A stretch of DNA of 64,000 bases from CATQGW01 sp965243125. Lineage in GTDB: Bacteria > Chloroflexota > Dehalococcoidia > Bin125. Location of the stretch: assembly GCA_965243125.1 (NCBI GenBank), contig OZ251529.1, forward strand, positions 1,612,001-1,676,000, in the 5' to 3' direction. Every line of letters begins with the position of its first letter. Positions within the stretch are counted from its first letter, which is position 1. The notes beneath the pieces are model-generated. The model was given only the letters and a program-made list of their open reading frames with translations, did no database searches and was not told the origin of the DNA. The position numbers were made by a program, and so were the translations under genes. Below are positions 50,126-58,448 of this stretch, piece by piece.

Positions 50126-51058
50126 TCAGCCGTCCGTCTTCGTCTGCGGCCGGCGCTGCGCCAGGGCCGAGCCGAAGGTGAGCAGCGCGACGCCGGCGGC
50201 CAATTCAGGGCCGACCGACTCGCCCAGCACGAGCCAGCTGAGAATCACGCCGAAGACCGGCGTCGTGAGCTGGGTGGCGGTGACGCGCGAGGGCAGGAAG
50301 TGTTGGAGCAGCCAGGTGTTGCCGAGGAAGCCGAAGCCGGCGATCACCAGCCCCTGGTAGAGCAGCGCGCCGATAAAGCCCGCCGAATAGGTCCAGGGCT
50401 CGGACTCCAGCCAGAAGCTGAGCGGCAGGAAGACGATCACGGCGGAGACGGCCTGGGTCATCAGCAGCCGCGAGACGGGGATCGCCTGCGAGCTCTGCGA
50501 GAGGTAAATCTGGCGCACGCCGAGCAACAACGCGGAGGACAGCATCATCAGGTCGCCGGTCAAACCCTCGCCGCCGGCCAGATCGCCGGAGAAGACGACC
50601 ACCACGCCCGAATAGGCGATCAGCGTGCCGACGGTACGCCCCGCCGTCATCCGGTCGCCCGGCACGACGAAGTGGGCGCAGAGCGCCGCCCAGAGCGGGA
50701 AGGTGGAGATCAGCACGGCTGCGTGCCCCGCGCTGGTGTGGTCGCCGCCGAAGTACATCAGCGCGGTTTGCGCGGTGAAGAGTACGGCCAGGCCGGCGAG
50801 CGGCGTCCACTCCGAGCGCTGCGGGCGCAGCGAAACGCCGGCGAACAGCGCAAAGGCCAGCACCGCGAGGCCGCCGAGGAACATCCGCAGCGCACCCAGC
50901 CGCAGCGGGCCGGCGTGGTCCAGCCCGGCCTTGATCGCGACCGGGTTGCCGCCCCAGAGCATCGCCAGGAGTAGCGCGAACGCGCCGGCGCGCAGCGTCA
51001 GCGGGCGGCGCGGATCGGCCGGCGGCGTGCTGGGCTGCGGCGGCTCGGGTGGCACCAC
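50126..51058 (-). CDS. EamA/DMT family transporter
   Basis: The 310-residue inner-membrane protein has ten predicted helices in two EamA repeats. The first begins ALLLAMLWGGNPVAIKAGLD and the second around LMMLSSALLLGVRQIYLSQS. PVFGVILSWLVLGESVGPEL near the end is the characteristic EamA block. It likely exports metabolites or amino acids; substrate unknown. It begins at a GTG (51058), seven bases after the upstream EamA gene, so both are probably on one transcript. Confidence 0.9.
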   Translation of the reverse strand: MVPPEPPQPSTPPADPRRPLTLRAGAFALLLAMLWGGNPVAIKAGLDHAGPLRLGALRMFLGGLAVLAFALFAGVSLRPQRSEWTPLAGLAVLFTAQTALMYFGGDHTSAGHAAVLISTFPLWAALCAHFVVPGDRMTAGRTVGTLIAYSGVVVVFSGDLAGGEGLTGDLMMLSSALLLGVRQIYLSQSSQAIPVSRLLMTQAVSAVIVFLPLSFWLESEPWTYSAGFIGALLYQGLVIAGFGFLGNTWLLQHFLPSRVTATQLTTPVFGVILSWLVLGESVGPELAAGVALLTFGSALAQRRPQTKTDG

Positions 51059-51064
51059 CGCAGG

Positions 51065-52057
51065 CTATCCGCCCCTGCCGCCTTCGTTGCCGTCGCCGTT
51101 GCCGCGTCGGCGAAGGGCCGGGAGATTCGTCGGCATTGCGAACGGGCGGCGCGGCGAGACGACGGCGCCCAGCGTGGTCAGCACGATCGCCGCCCAGAGC
51201 TCCCAGCCCACCGCGTCGCCGAACAGCGCCCAGCCGAACAGTATGCCGAAGATCGGGATCATCATCTGCGTCGCCAGGATGCGCGACGGCAGGTAGCGCT
51301 GCAACAGCTGCGTGTTGAGGATCAGCCCCAGGCCGAACATCAGGAAACCCTGATAGATCAGCGCGATCAGCAGCTCCCAGTGCCAGGTCCAGTGATCCGT
51401 CTCCACCACCAGCACGGCGATCACGAAGAACGGCAGGGCGATGAACGTCTCCCAGAAGACGACTTTGATCGGATGGATCCACTGCGTCAGCCGCGCGACC
51501 GAGACCTGGCGGATCGCGATCGAGGCCGAGGCCCCGATCATCAGCAGGTCGCCGGTCAGCGTCTCTCCTTCGCCGCCGAAGTGCTGGGAGAAGAGGATGA
51601 TCAGCCCCGCGTAGACGATCGCCATGCCGAACACGCTGCGCCCGGTCAGCGGGTCGCCGGGAATGAAGAAGTGGGCCAGCAGCATGGCGAAGATCGGGTT
51701 GGCGCCCAACAACACGGAGGCGTGGCTGACGCTGGTGTGGTGGTGGCCGTAGTAGCTGGCCGCGATATGCCCCGCGAGCAGCAGGCCCAGCGCGGCGAGA
51801 AACGGCGCTTCGCGGCGCGTCGGTCGGAGTTGCACGCGCAGCAACAGAGCGACGATGAACGTCGTGGCCGCGGCGACGAGCAGCCGCAGCATCGCCAGCC
51901 GCAGCGGATGCATGTGTTCCAGGCTGAGCTTGACCGCCGCCGGGCTGCCGCCCCACAGCGCCGCCAGCCCCCACGACAGCAGATCCGCCTGAAGCGACGG
52001 TTCCACCCAGACGCCCGGCTGCGAGCCGTCGGACTGCGGCGTCTCCTGTCTCGACAT
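51065..52057 (-). CDS. EamA/DMT family transporter, paralogue
   Basis: The 330-residue protein has the same two-repeat layout as the next gene: LAALWGGSPAAVKLSLEHMH early, GDLLMIGASASIAIRQVSVA mid-protein, and MIPIFGILFGWALFGDAV late. The shared order of motifs indicates a tandem duplication followed by divergence. The two could form a heterodimer or work separately. The ATG at 52057 is upstream of a hydrophilic N terminus. Confidence 0.9.
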   Translation of the reverse strand: MSRQETPQSDGSQPGVWVEPSLQADLLSWGLAALWGGSPAAVKLSLEHMHPLRLAMLRLLVAAATTFIVALLLRVQLRPTRREAPFLAALGLLLAGHIAASYYGHHHTSVSHASVLLGANPIFAMLLAHFFIPGDPLTGRSVFGMAIVYAGLIILFSQHFGGEGETLTGDLLMIGASASIAIRQVSVARLTQWIHPIKVVFWETFIALPFFVIAVLVVETDHWTWHWELLIALIYQGFLMFGLGLILNTQLLQRYLPSRILATQMMIPIFGILFGWALFGDAVGWELWAAIVLTTLGAVVSPRRPFAMPTNLPALRRRGNGDGNEGGRGG

Positions 52058-52344
52058 CCGCCGAATCTTACTCCCGCAGCCCCCTAAATCTGCAATTCAG
52101 CTCGGGTGTTGCATGGGCAGAGGGCTGTTTTCCGAATCGCCCCATGCGTGGGGATGACAGGAAGGGCGGATGGATGTGGTCTTTGACGGATTACCAATGC
52201 GCCCTATGCGTGCTTGCGCGGCTAGCGGCGGGCGTCTCGTGGGGGGCGGCCGACCCCCCAGTCCGCTTACGCGGACAGCCCCCCTGCATAGGGGGGCGAT
52301 TCGGAGGGGGACGATTCGGGGAACGGGGAGGGTTTGAGGCGGCC
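52058..52344. repeat. Intergenic region with one MITE-like end
   Basis: About 52250-52306 holds GACCCCCCAGTCCGC, TTAC, GCGGACAGC and CCCCCCTGCATAGGGGGG, essentially identical to the copy at 24335-24391. The rest of the gap shows nothing recognisable. Both neighbouring genes are on the minus strand. Confidence 0.75.
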
Positions 52345-53457
52345 TCAGGTGATGGTCCAGGCGCGGACGGCCGTGATAGCGGCGAGGTGCCGCCGCAGCG
52401 TCGTCCAGCGCTCGCCGGCGTCTGCGCCGGCCAGCAGCTCGCCGCCGCTGGTGCCCATGTAGAGGCCGATCGGATCGCCCTGGTCCACGCCCAGCGCCTG
52501 GCGGTAGATCGTCTGGTGGAACGCGCCGGTCGGCAGTCCCTCGCGCAGCGGTTCCCAGCTGGCGCCGGCGTTGCGGGTGCGGAAGATCGTCAGCTGGCCG
52601 CCGCGCGGCATCCGCGCCTGGTCCTGATCGAGCGGCACGTACCAGGCCGTGTCCGGGTCGCGCGGGTCAATTGCCGTGGCGAAGCCGAACTCGCCGGGCA
52701 GCCCCTCGCCGATGTCGATCCAGGTTTCGCCGCCGTCGTCGGAGCGATACTGGCCCCAGTGATTCTGCTGCCAGATGCGGTCGGGGCGCAGCGGGTGGGC
52801 GTGCATCGAGTGGATGCAGTGGCCGGCCGCCTCTTCGGAGAACGCATCCATCATCTCGGGCGGCAGATGCAGGGCGCGCAGACCGAGGTTGCGCGGCGTC
52901 CAGGTTTCGCCGCCGTCGCGCGAGAGGTAGCAGCCCGTCGCCGAGCCGGCCAGCAGGATGCGATCGGGATCGCGCGGATCGATGCTGATGCTGTGAATCG
53001 ACAGCCCCGCAGCGCCCGCCATCCAGGTGCCGAGCGTCGGGTGCTGGGCCAGGCTTTCGCTCAGCTGCCACGACGCCCCGCCGTCGCGGCTGATGAACAG
53101 CGCGCCCGGATCCACGCCTGCGTAGAGCTCGCCCTCGCGCGCGCCGGGCTGGATCGTCCAGATCGTGCGCACCGTGTCGCCGCCGCCGTCGGCCTCGATC
53201 TTCTCGCCCTCGGCGAACGTCGGCGTGGCCATCTCCTGCCAGGTTTCGCCGCAGTCGGTCGAGCGGTGAATGCGCGGCCCCCACATCTCGTGGCTCACGC
53301 TCGCCCAGAGCGAACCGTCGCGCGGATCGTGCGTCGCGTAGTCGCAGAGCCAGCCCGCGAAGGCCAGCGGCGACCAGTCCCATTGCGAGCGCCCGCCGCT
53401 GCTGCGTCCGACCAACAGCCCCTTGCGGGTGCTCACCAGCAGTCCTGTTTCACTCAT
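52345..53457 (-). CDS. BNR/Asp-box repeat protein (sialidase-like propeller)
   Basis: The 370-residue protein has five Asp-box motifs: RSTDCGETW, SRDGGASW, SRDGGETW, SDDGGETW and TRNAGASW. These fold as a beta-propeller related to sialidases, VPS10 and photosystem-II assembly factors. Catalytic sialidase residues cannot be identified, so an enzymatic role is not claimed. There is no signal peptide. I chose the ATG at 53457, preceded by AGGAGG at good spacing, rather than 53472. The start lies inside the last codons of the MoaD-like gene, so the two are coupled. Confidence 0.82.
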   Translation of the reverse strand: MSETGLLVSTRKGLLVGRSSGGRSQWDWSPLAFAGWLCDYATHDPRDGSLWASVSHEMWGPRIHRSTDCGETWQEMATPTFAEGEKIEADGGGDTVRTIWTIQPGAREGELYAGVDPGALFISRDGGASWQLSESLAQHPTLGTWMAGAAGLSIHSISIDPRDPDRILLAGSATGCYLSRDGGETWTPRNLGLRALHLPPEMMDAFSEEAAGHCIHSMHAHPLRPDRIWQQNHWGQYRSDDGGETWIDIGEGLPGEFGFATAIDPRDPDTAWYVPLDQDQARMPRGGQLTIFRTRNAGASWEPLREGLPTGAFHQTIYRQALGVDQGDPIGLYMGTSGGELLAGADAGERWTTLRRHLAAITAVRAWTIT

Positions 53458-53761
53458 CTCCAGCCTCCTCATGAGGTTCGCCCGCGCCGCCGGAGACGGC
53501 GGCCAGAATGTGCAGCCGGTCGCCGTCGCTAAGCCGATCGGACAGCTTCACGCGGTCGCGGATCAGCGCGTCGTTGATGAAGATGTTCACGTGCCGGCGC
53601 AGCCGCAGCTGGTCGTCGAGCACAAAGCGCCGCAGCTGGGGGTAGCGCTGCGCGAGCGCATGCACCGCCTCGTTCGCCGTCGCGGCCTGTGTCCCGCACG
53701 AAGCCGGCAGCCGCGCCTGCGATTGCAGCGAGCGCGCGAACAGCACCTCAACCTCGGCCAT
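53450..53761 (-). CDS. MoaD/ThiS-like ubiquitin-fold protein with C-terminal tail
   Basis: The 103-residue protein has a beta-grasp layout: AEVEVLFARSL, helix NEAVHALAQRYPQLRRF, RHVNIFINDALIRD, then LSDGDRLHILAAVSGG. In sulfur carriers the Gly-Gly is the C terminus; here GG (91-92) is followed by eleven residues AGEPHEEAGDE. Activation would need removal of that tail, or the protein is not a sulfur carrier. ATG 53761 starts the protein with MAEVEV. Its end overlaps the BNR gene start by eight bases. Confidence 0.82.
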   Translation of the reverse strand: MAEVEVLFARSLQSQARLPASCGTQAATANEAVHALAQRYPQLRRFVLDDQLRLRRHVNIFINDALIRDRVKLSDRLSDGDRLHILAAVSGGAGEPHEEAGDE

Positions 53762-53856
53762 CAATGCCTCCCGCCGGCGGCAACGCGCTTCCACTCTAGA
53801 AACGACCGCCGTCTCAGAAACGGCGTAGTGTGTCTAACGGGGAAAGGGGGTGGACC

Positions 53857-54246
53857 GTGCGCGTCGAAGCGTTGGATCACATCGTGCTGGCTGTCGCCGA
53901 CGTCGAGCGTTCGCTGTCCTGGTACTGCGGCGCGCTCGGCCTGGAGCCGGTCCGCGCCGACGAATGGCGCGCCGGCGACGCGCCATTCCCCTCGGTGCGC
54001 GTCTCGGCCGACACGATCATCGATCTGATCGAGCGGAGCGACGGCGAATCCGCCGGCCGCAACCTCGACCACTTCTGCCTGGTCGTCTCCGCCGAGGACT
54101 TGGAACACGTCCGCGCATCGGGCGAGTTCGACATCGCGCGCGACCCCGATTTCGCCCTCTACGGCGCACGCGGCCTCGCCGACGGCCTCTACATCCGCGA
54201 TCCCGACGGCAACGAAATCGAACTCCGCGCCTACCCCAGCCGCTAG
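53857..54246 (+). CDS. VOC (glyoxalase/bleomycin-resistance) family protein
   Basis: The 129-residue protein is a single VOC unit with two beta-alpha-beta-beta-beta motifs. Metal-ligand candidates are the His in ALDHIVLAVADVERS, the His in LDHFCLVV, and the Glu in GNEIELRAYPS. WYCGALGLEPVRADEW is a typical block. The family includes lyases, isomerases and dioxygenases; the reaction is not predicted. I chose the GTG at 53857 with GGGGG upstream; the frame also opens at 53830. It is divergent from the MoaD-like gene (95 bases). Confidence 0.85.
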   Translation: MRVEALDHIVLAVADVERSLSWYCGALGLEPVRADEWRAGDAPFPSVRVSADTIIDLIERSDGESAGRNLDHFCLVVSAEDLEHVRASGEFDIARDPDFALYGARGLADGLYIRDPDGNEIELRAYPSR

Positions 54247-54477
54247 CCCCCTCTGCCACCCGCCGCACCCTCTTCCGTCATTGCCGCGCTCCGCCGCGGC
54301 AATCTCGCCGAGTGCCGCACCGACGTCCGTGCCCAGCTCGGCGTGATACCCACGGCAAGCGCGGGTATGACGGAGTCGGAAGAAGAGCCGTGCAGCGATT
54401 GGGGTTCCGCCGCCCCCAAAAGCTCCGACAGCTACGATGCGCCAACACCCTCCACCCCAACCAACGGAGACCACACG
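54247..54477. repeat. Intergenic REP-like palindromes
   Basis: About 54270-54304 carries CTTCCGTCATTGCCGCGCTC with a following GCGGCAAT, and about 54341-54379 carries GTGATACCC...GGGTATGAC. Both resemble the GTCATTCCC-type palindromes at 35386 and 37339. Nothing else is recognised before the ribosome binding site (CGGAGA) of the RidA-like gene. Confidence 0.55.
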
Positions 54478-54939
54478 ATGCCCAACCACAACGCAGAGGC
54501 CAAAGTCGCGGAACTCGGACTGGACCTGAGCGCCAACCCGCCGATGGCCAACTATGTGCCGGCCGTGCGCACCGGCAACCTCGTTTTCCTCTCCGGGCAC
54601 GGACCCTTTCAGGACGGCAAGCTGATTCGCGGCAAGCTGGGCGCGGATCTGGATGTCGACGCGGGACGCGAGGCCGCGCGCGCCGTCGTCGTGCAGCTGC
54701 TCGCCTCGCTGCGCGCCGAGCTGGGCACGCTCGACGGCGTCTCGCGGATCGTCAAGCTGCTCTGCATGGTCAACTGCACGCCGGACTTCGGTGATCACCC
54801 GGCCGTCGCCAACGGCGCGTCGGACCTGTTGGTCGAGATCTTCGGCGAGGCGGGACGCCACGCGCGCTCGGCGGTCGGTATGCAGGCGCTGCCGGCCGGG
54901 ATGGCGGTCGAGATCGAGATGATCGTCGAGGTCGAGTAG
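54478..54939 (+). CDS. RidA (YjgF/YER057c/UK114) family protein
   Basis: The 153-residue protein has the RidA fold: PAVRTGNLVFLSGHGPFQDG, the helix AARAVVVQLLASLRAELGTL, VSRIVKLLCMVNCTPDF, and the C-terminal active-site region RSAVGMQALPAGMAVEIEMI with the conserved arginine and glutamate. RidA deaminates reactive enamines or imines from PLP enzymes; this longer subgroup is less well defined. Cells with several PLP enzymes, as here, commonly have it. It converges on the orphan ABC binding protein gene. Confidence 0.9.
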   Translation: MPNHNAEAKVAELGLDLSANPPMANYVPAVRTGNLVFLSGHGPFQDGKLIRGKLGADLDVDAGREAARAVVVQLLASLRAELGTLDGVSRIVKLLCMVNCTPDFGDHPAVANGASDLLVEIFGEAGRHARSAVGMQALPAGMAVEIEMIVEVE

Positions 54940-54952
54940 CGCGGCGGCGCGG

Positions 54953-57046
54953 CTACGCCGGGGCGTCCGCGCGCCAGACGCGCTCGAGCTGGCGCGGGCG
55001 CTGCTCGATCGACTTGCCGAAATACGTATCGACCTTGTCGAAAACGTACTCCCGCCGCACGCTCAGGCCGTAGGGATTGACGAGGTGCAGCCGCCAAACC
55101 TCTTCCGCCTCGCGCCGCCGAATTTGCTCCAGCAACGCCGAGCGCGCCAGCGGATCCAGCTCCCGCCGCTGCGCCTCCGCGAGCGCGTCAAGCTCCGCGT
55201 CGGCGATACCGGCGGCGTCGCTCCAGCCCACGAAGCGCGTCAGCCCCGTGACCAGGTCATCCGGATCGACGTTGTAGCCGAACAGCCAACTGGCGGAGAA
55301 CATGATGTTGGCGTTCGCGTCGGGCTCGACGCGGTAGCTGGTGATTTCTCCCTGCTTCTCGCTGGTGACGGCGCGTGGCGCACGCTGGACATCAACCGCG
55401 TCGCCCAACGAGTCGCGCAGGCCGCGTTCAACCGCTTCAATGATGGATTCGTGTTCGGGGACGGCGAACCGTGGCGCGTCCTCCACATCGGGCGGAGCGT
55501 CGAGGCGAATCGACAACGGCTGCTCCGCCGTGTAGCCGGCGGCCGCCAGCAACTGGCGCGCGGCCTGCGCGTCTGGCAGGAATGACTCGCCGAGTTCGTC
55601 GAGGCTCCAGGGCCATTCGCGGAAGCCCCATTCCGACGACGGGTCGGCGACGAACGTCCAGTTTTGATCGCAGTCGGGCGCAGCCAGCCCGTCGTAGACC
55701 CAATGCGCGAGCAGCTCGCGGTCGATTGAGCGCGAGATCGCCGTCCGCACCCGGACATCGTCAAAGGGCGGCTCGCGAAGCGACTTGAAATACAGGGACG
55801 GCGCAGCGCCGGGCGTCGGCGGCGAGACCTGGGTAACCGACCCGGGTTGGGCGTCGAGCGCCGGACGCCAGAGTTCCGGCGTGGGGAGACTCAGCTGGTC
55901 CAGGCCGCTGTCGTATTCCCAGCCGTGCAGCAACCACTCCTCGGAATCGACCGCGCTGCGGACGGCGCCGTCGGACCGGCCGCGCAGGGAGTCGAGATAG
56001 GGCAGCTGAACGCCGCGTTCGTCGCGCTTGAAGTAGGTTGGGTTGCGCTCCGCTTCCCAGCTGACGAGGCCGAACGATCCGGGCGAACTCGTCAGCACGA
56101 ACGGGCCGGTGCCGGCCGGCGTCGCCGCCAGATCCCACCTCGCGCGGTCGGAGACGATCTCCTCGCGCAGGATGACCTGCAATGGCGAGGTCATCTGGCT
56201 GGGCAGCGCGGCGTTGGGCCCGGCGAGCCGGAAGATCACGCTGCGGCGGTCGGCATCCAGTTCGATCCGCTCGACATCCCGGTACGGCGAGCCTTGGGGC
56301 AGGCCCTGGGTGAAGTCGGCATGGGTGGTGCGGTAGACCTCGTGCGTGGCGCGGACATCTTCGACGGTGAGTTTGCGCGCTTCGAGCGGCTCGAGTGCGG
56401 GCCAGACCGCATCGGGCCGGATCGTGAAGCTGATCGTCTGCGCGTCCGGCGTTTCCCAGGCCTCGGCGAGATCGCCGGCGATCGTGTTGCGGTGCGCATG
56501 AATGTGATCGTCGGCGGCCAGCTCGACCAGCTGGCTGTAGAAGAGCGGCAGGAGGCTCGTTTTCGCCGAGTGGTGGGACTGCGGTAGCGGACTCCAGTTG
56601 CCGTCGTACGGCGCGAGAGCATACACAGCCAGCTCGCCGCCGCGTTGCGGCTGGGCGGGACGGCCGGGCGCGTCGCGCAGCTTGCGCCAGTGAAAGCGCT
56701 CGCGCCACTCCAGCGGGTCGACCAACGTGGCGACAGGAGGCTGCGCCAACGCGCCGGCCGCGCTCTGAGCGCCCGTCGTGCGTTGCTCAGCTTCGGCCGG
56801 CTCCGGCTGTGGGTCGGACCGGGCGACGGCGCTCTGCTGCGCGGGCTGCGGCTGCTCGTCGTCGGCGCGGGCGGAGGGCTGCCGCTGCGGCGAATCGGAC
56901 TCGTCCTCGCCGCAGCCGACCAGCGCCAGCCCGGCTGCGCCGACGCCTGCGAAGAGCGACTTGGCGAGAAGCGATCGGCGGCTGACCTTACGCTGCACGA
57001 GGTGCTGCATGGAGCGCTGCACGGGACGTTGCGTGGAGCGTTGCAT
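54953..57046 (-). CDS. ABC transporter substrate-binding lipoprotein, family 5 (orphan)
   Basis: The 697-residue protein has a Tat-like motif SRRSLLAKSLFAGVGAAG and lipobox ALVGCG. A Gln/Arg/Pro-rich linker follows, then a family-5 binding domain with GTGPFVLTS, LTVEDVRATHEVYRT and VRTAISRSIDREL. The very N terminus (MQRSTQRPVQRSMQHLVQRK) is an unusual repeat of a five- or six-residue Gln-Arg unit before the Tat motif. The start ATG 57046 has GGGGAGG upstream. It resembles the protein at 8908-10872 throughout, but no permease gene is adjacent. The ligand is unknown. Confidence 0.9.
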   Translation of the reverse strand: MQRSTQRPVQRSMQHLVQRKVSRRSLLAKSLFAGVGAAGLALVGCGEDESDSPQRQPSARADDEQPQPAQQSAVARSDPQPEPAEAEQRTTGAQSAAGALAQPPVATLVDPLEWRERFHWRKLRDAPGRPAQPQRGGELAVYALAPYDGNWSPLPQSHHSAKTSLLPLFYSQLVELAADDHIHAHRNTIAGDLAEAWETPDAQTISFTIRPDAVWPALEPLEARKLTVEDVRATHEVYRTTHADFTQGLPQGSPYRDVERIELDADRRSVIFRLAGPNAALPSQMTSPLQVILREEIVSDRARWDLAATPAGTGPFVLTSSPGSFGLVSWEAERNPTYFKRDERGVQLPYLDSLRGRSDGAVRSAVDSEEWLLHGWEYDSGLDQLSLPTPELWRPALDAQPGSVTQVSPPTPGAAPSLYFKSLREPPFDDVRVRTAISRSIDRELLAHWVYDGLAAPDCDQNWTFVADPSSEWGFREWPWSLDELGESFLPDAQAARQLLAAAGYTAEQPLSIRLDAPPDVEDAPRFAVPEHESIIEAVERGLRDSLGDAVDVQRAPRAVTSEKQGEITSYRVEPDANANIMFSASWLFGYNVDPDDLVTGLTRFVGWSDAAGIADAELDALAEAQRRELDPLARSALLEQIRRREAEEVWRLHLVNPYGLSVRREYVFDKVDTYFGKSIEQRPRQLERVWRADAPA

Positions 57047-57146
57047 GACGTTGCCTCCCCTCACCCTCAACGGTACCACCTCGGCGGCTTGGCGCCGGCG
57101 GGCGTAGACTGCGCCTGGAACGAGCAGCTAGCGGAGGAGCAAGCGC

Positions 57147-58139
57147 ATGCGGCTTGGCGTGTTGGCCGGATTTTCCGGCGATTGGCGGGACACTCTGGAG
57201 AAGGTCAAAATCGCGGAGGACCTGGGCTACGAGCTGGTCTCGACCGGCGAGGCCTGGGGCCCCTCGGTGCTGCCCTGGCTGACCGTGATCGCAGCCCAGA
57301 CCGAGAAGATCCAGATCGGCACCGGCATCCTCAACTGCTACTCGCGCTCACCCGCCGTGATCGCGCAGGAGTTCGCCACGCTGGAGATGATCTCCGGCGG
57401 GCGGATGGTCTGCGGGCTCGGTTCGTCGGGGCAGCTGGTGATCGAGGGCTTCCACGGCGTGCAGTTCGACCGCCCGCTGCGGCGGCTGCGCGAGTACACC
57501 GAGATCATCAAGATGCTGCTCTCCGGGCAGCGGCTCAGCTACGAGGGCGAGATTTACACGCTCCAGCGCGGCTTCCGGATCGACTACGACGCGCAGCGCG
57601 AGGATGTGCCCGTCTACATCGCGGCGATCACGCCGCGCTCGATCCAGCAGACGGGCGAGGTGGCCGACGGCATCTACCCGATTCACTGGCCGAAGCGCGC
57701 CTTCCAGGGACTGCGCGCGCAGCTCTCCGGCGCGTCGCGCGACGCCGGCCGGCCCGAAGACTCGGTGACCATTGCGCCCTTCACCAATGTCTACGTACTC
57801 GGCGAGGGCGACGATGAGGAAACCTGGCGGCGCGCCCGCCAGCCGCTCTTCCACTACACCAACCGGATGGGCGTCTTCTACTACCAGATGCTCTCCCGCT
57901 CGGGCTTCGAGTCCGAGGTGTCGGCCTCCCGCGCGGCCTGGGCCGAACGCGACGCCGAGGGAGCGCTGATGGCGATCTCCGAACAGATGGTGCGCGACAT
58001 CCAGGTGATCGGCCCGATCGGGTCGGTGCAGGAGCAGCTCAAAGAGCGCTCCGAGCTCGGCGCAGAGGTGCAGATGGTGCCGATGCCCGAAGGCAGCACT
58101 GCCGAGGTCGGCGCGCGGCTTGAACAGTACCTCGGCTGA
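57147..58139 (+). CDS. LLM-class flavin/F420-dependent oxidoreductase
   Basis: The 330-residue protein is a luciferase-like TIM barrel. It begins MRLGVLAGFSGDWRDTLEKV and has the family block IAQEFATLEMISGGRMVCGL, followed by LRRLREYTEIIKMLLSGQRL and VPVYIAAITPRSIQQTGEVA. The closest-looking group uses F420 or reduced FMN, but the cofactor cannot be decided here. The start follows GGAGGAG. It is the first gene of a run with the Rdx-like and UGSC genes (14- and 43-base gaps), so these probably form one transcript. Confidence 0.9.
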   Translation: MRLGVLAGFSGDWRDTLEKVKIAEDLGYELVSTGEAWGPSVLPWLTVIAAQTEKIQIGTGILNCYSRSPAVIAQEFATLEMISGGRMVCGLGSSGQLVIEGFHGVQFDRPLRRLREYTEIIKMLLSGQRLSYEGEIYTLQRGFRIDYDAQREDVPVYIAAITPRSIQQTGEVADGIYPIHWPKRAFQGLRAQLSGASRDAGRPEDSVTIAPFTNVYVLGEGDDEETWRRARQPLFHYTNRMGVFYYQMLSRSGFESEVSASRAAWAERDAEGALMAISEQMVRDIQVIGPIGSVQEQLKERSELGAEVQMVPMPEGSTAEVGARLEQYLG

Positions 58140-58153
58140 GCGGGAGCGGTCCG

Positions 58154-58405
58154 ATGGCCGACGCGCAACTGCAACTGGAAGTCGAATACTGCGCCGACTG
58201 CGGCTACTGGCCGCGCACCAGCTGGATGCTCGGCGAGATCATGACCGACATCCAGCACCTCGTCAGCGATGTCAAGCTGGTGCCCGGCACGCGCGGCGTC
58301 TTCGAGTGGAGCGTCAACGGCCAACTCGTCTTCAGCAAGGCGGCGATGGGGCGTTTCCCCGATCTCGACGAGCTCAAGGAAACCATCTACGCCTACCTCG
58401 ACTGA
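58154..58405 (+). CDS. Rdx (SelT/SelW/SelH-like) family protein, Cys form
   Basis: The 83-residue protein has the thioredoxin-like Rdx layout: the redox motif CxxC in VEYCADCGYWPRTSW (Cys13, Cys16), a strand-rich middle DVKLVPGTRGVFEWSVNG, and a final helix DLDELKETIYAYLD. In some relatives the second Cys is selenocysteine; here both are cysteine. These proteins are thought to do thiol redox reactions. It lies directly between the LLM oxidoreductase and the UGSC selenoprotein gene, which fits a joint redox role. Confidence 0.85.
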   Translation: MADAQLQLEVEYCADCGYWPRTSWMLGEIMTDIQHLVSDVKLVPGTRGVFEWSVNGQLVFSKAAMGRFPDLDELKETIYAYLD

Positions 58406-58448
58406 GGCGGTCGTGCCGCCAGCAGAAACGCGGGCAAGGAGGAAGATC

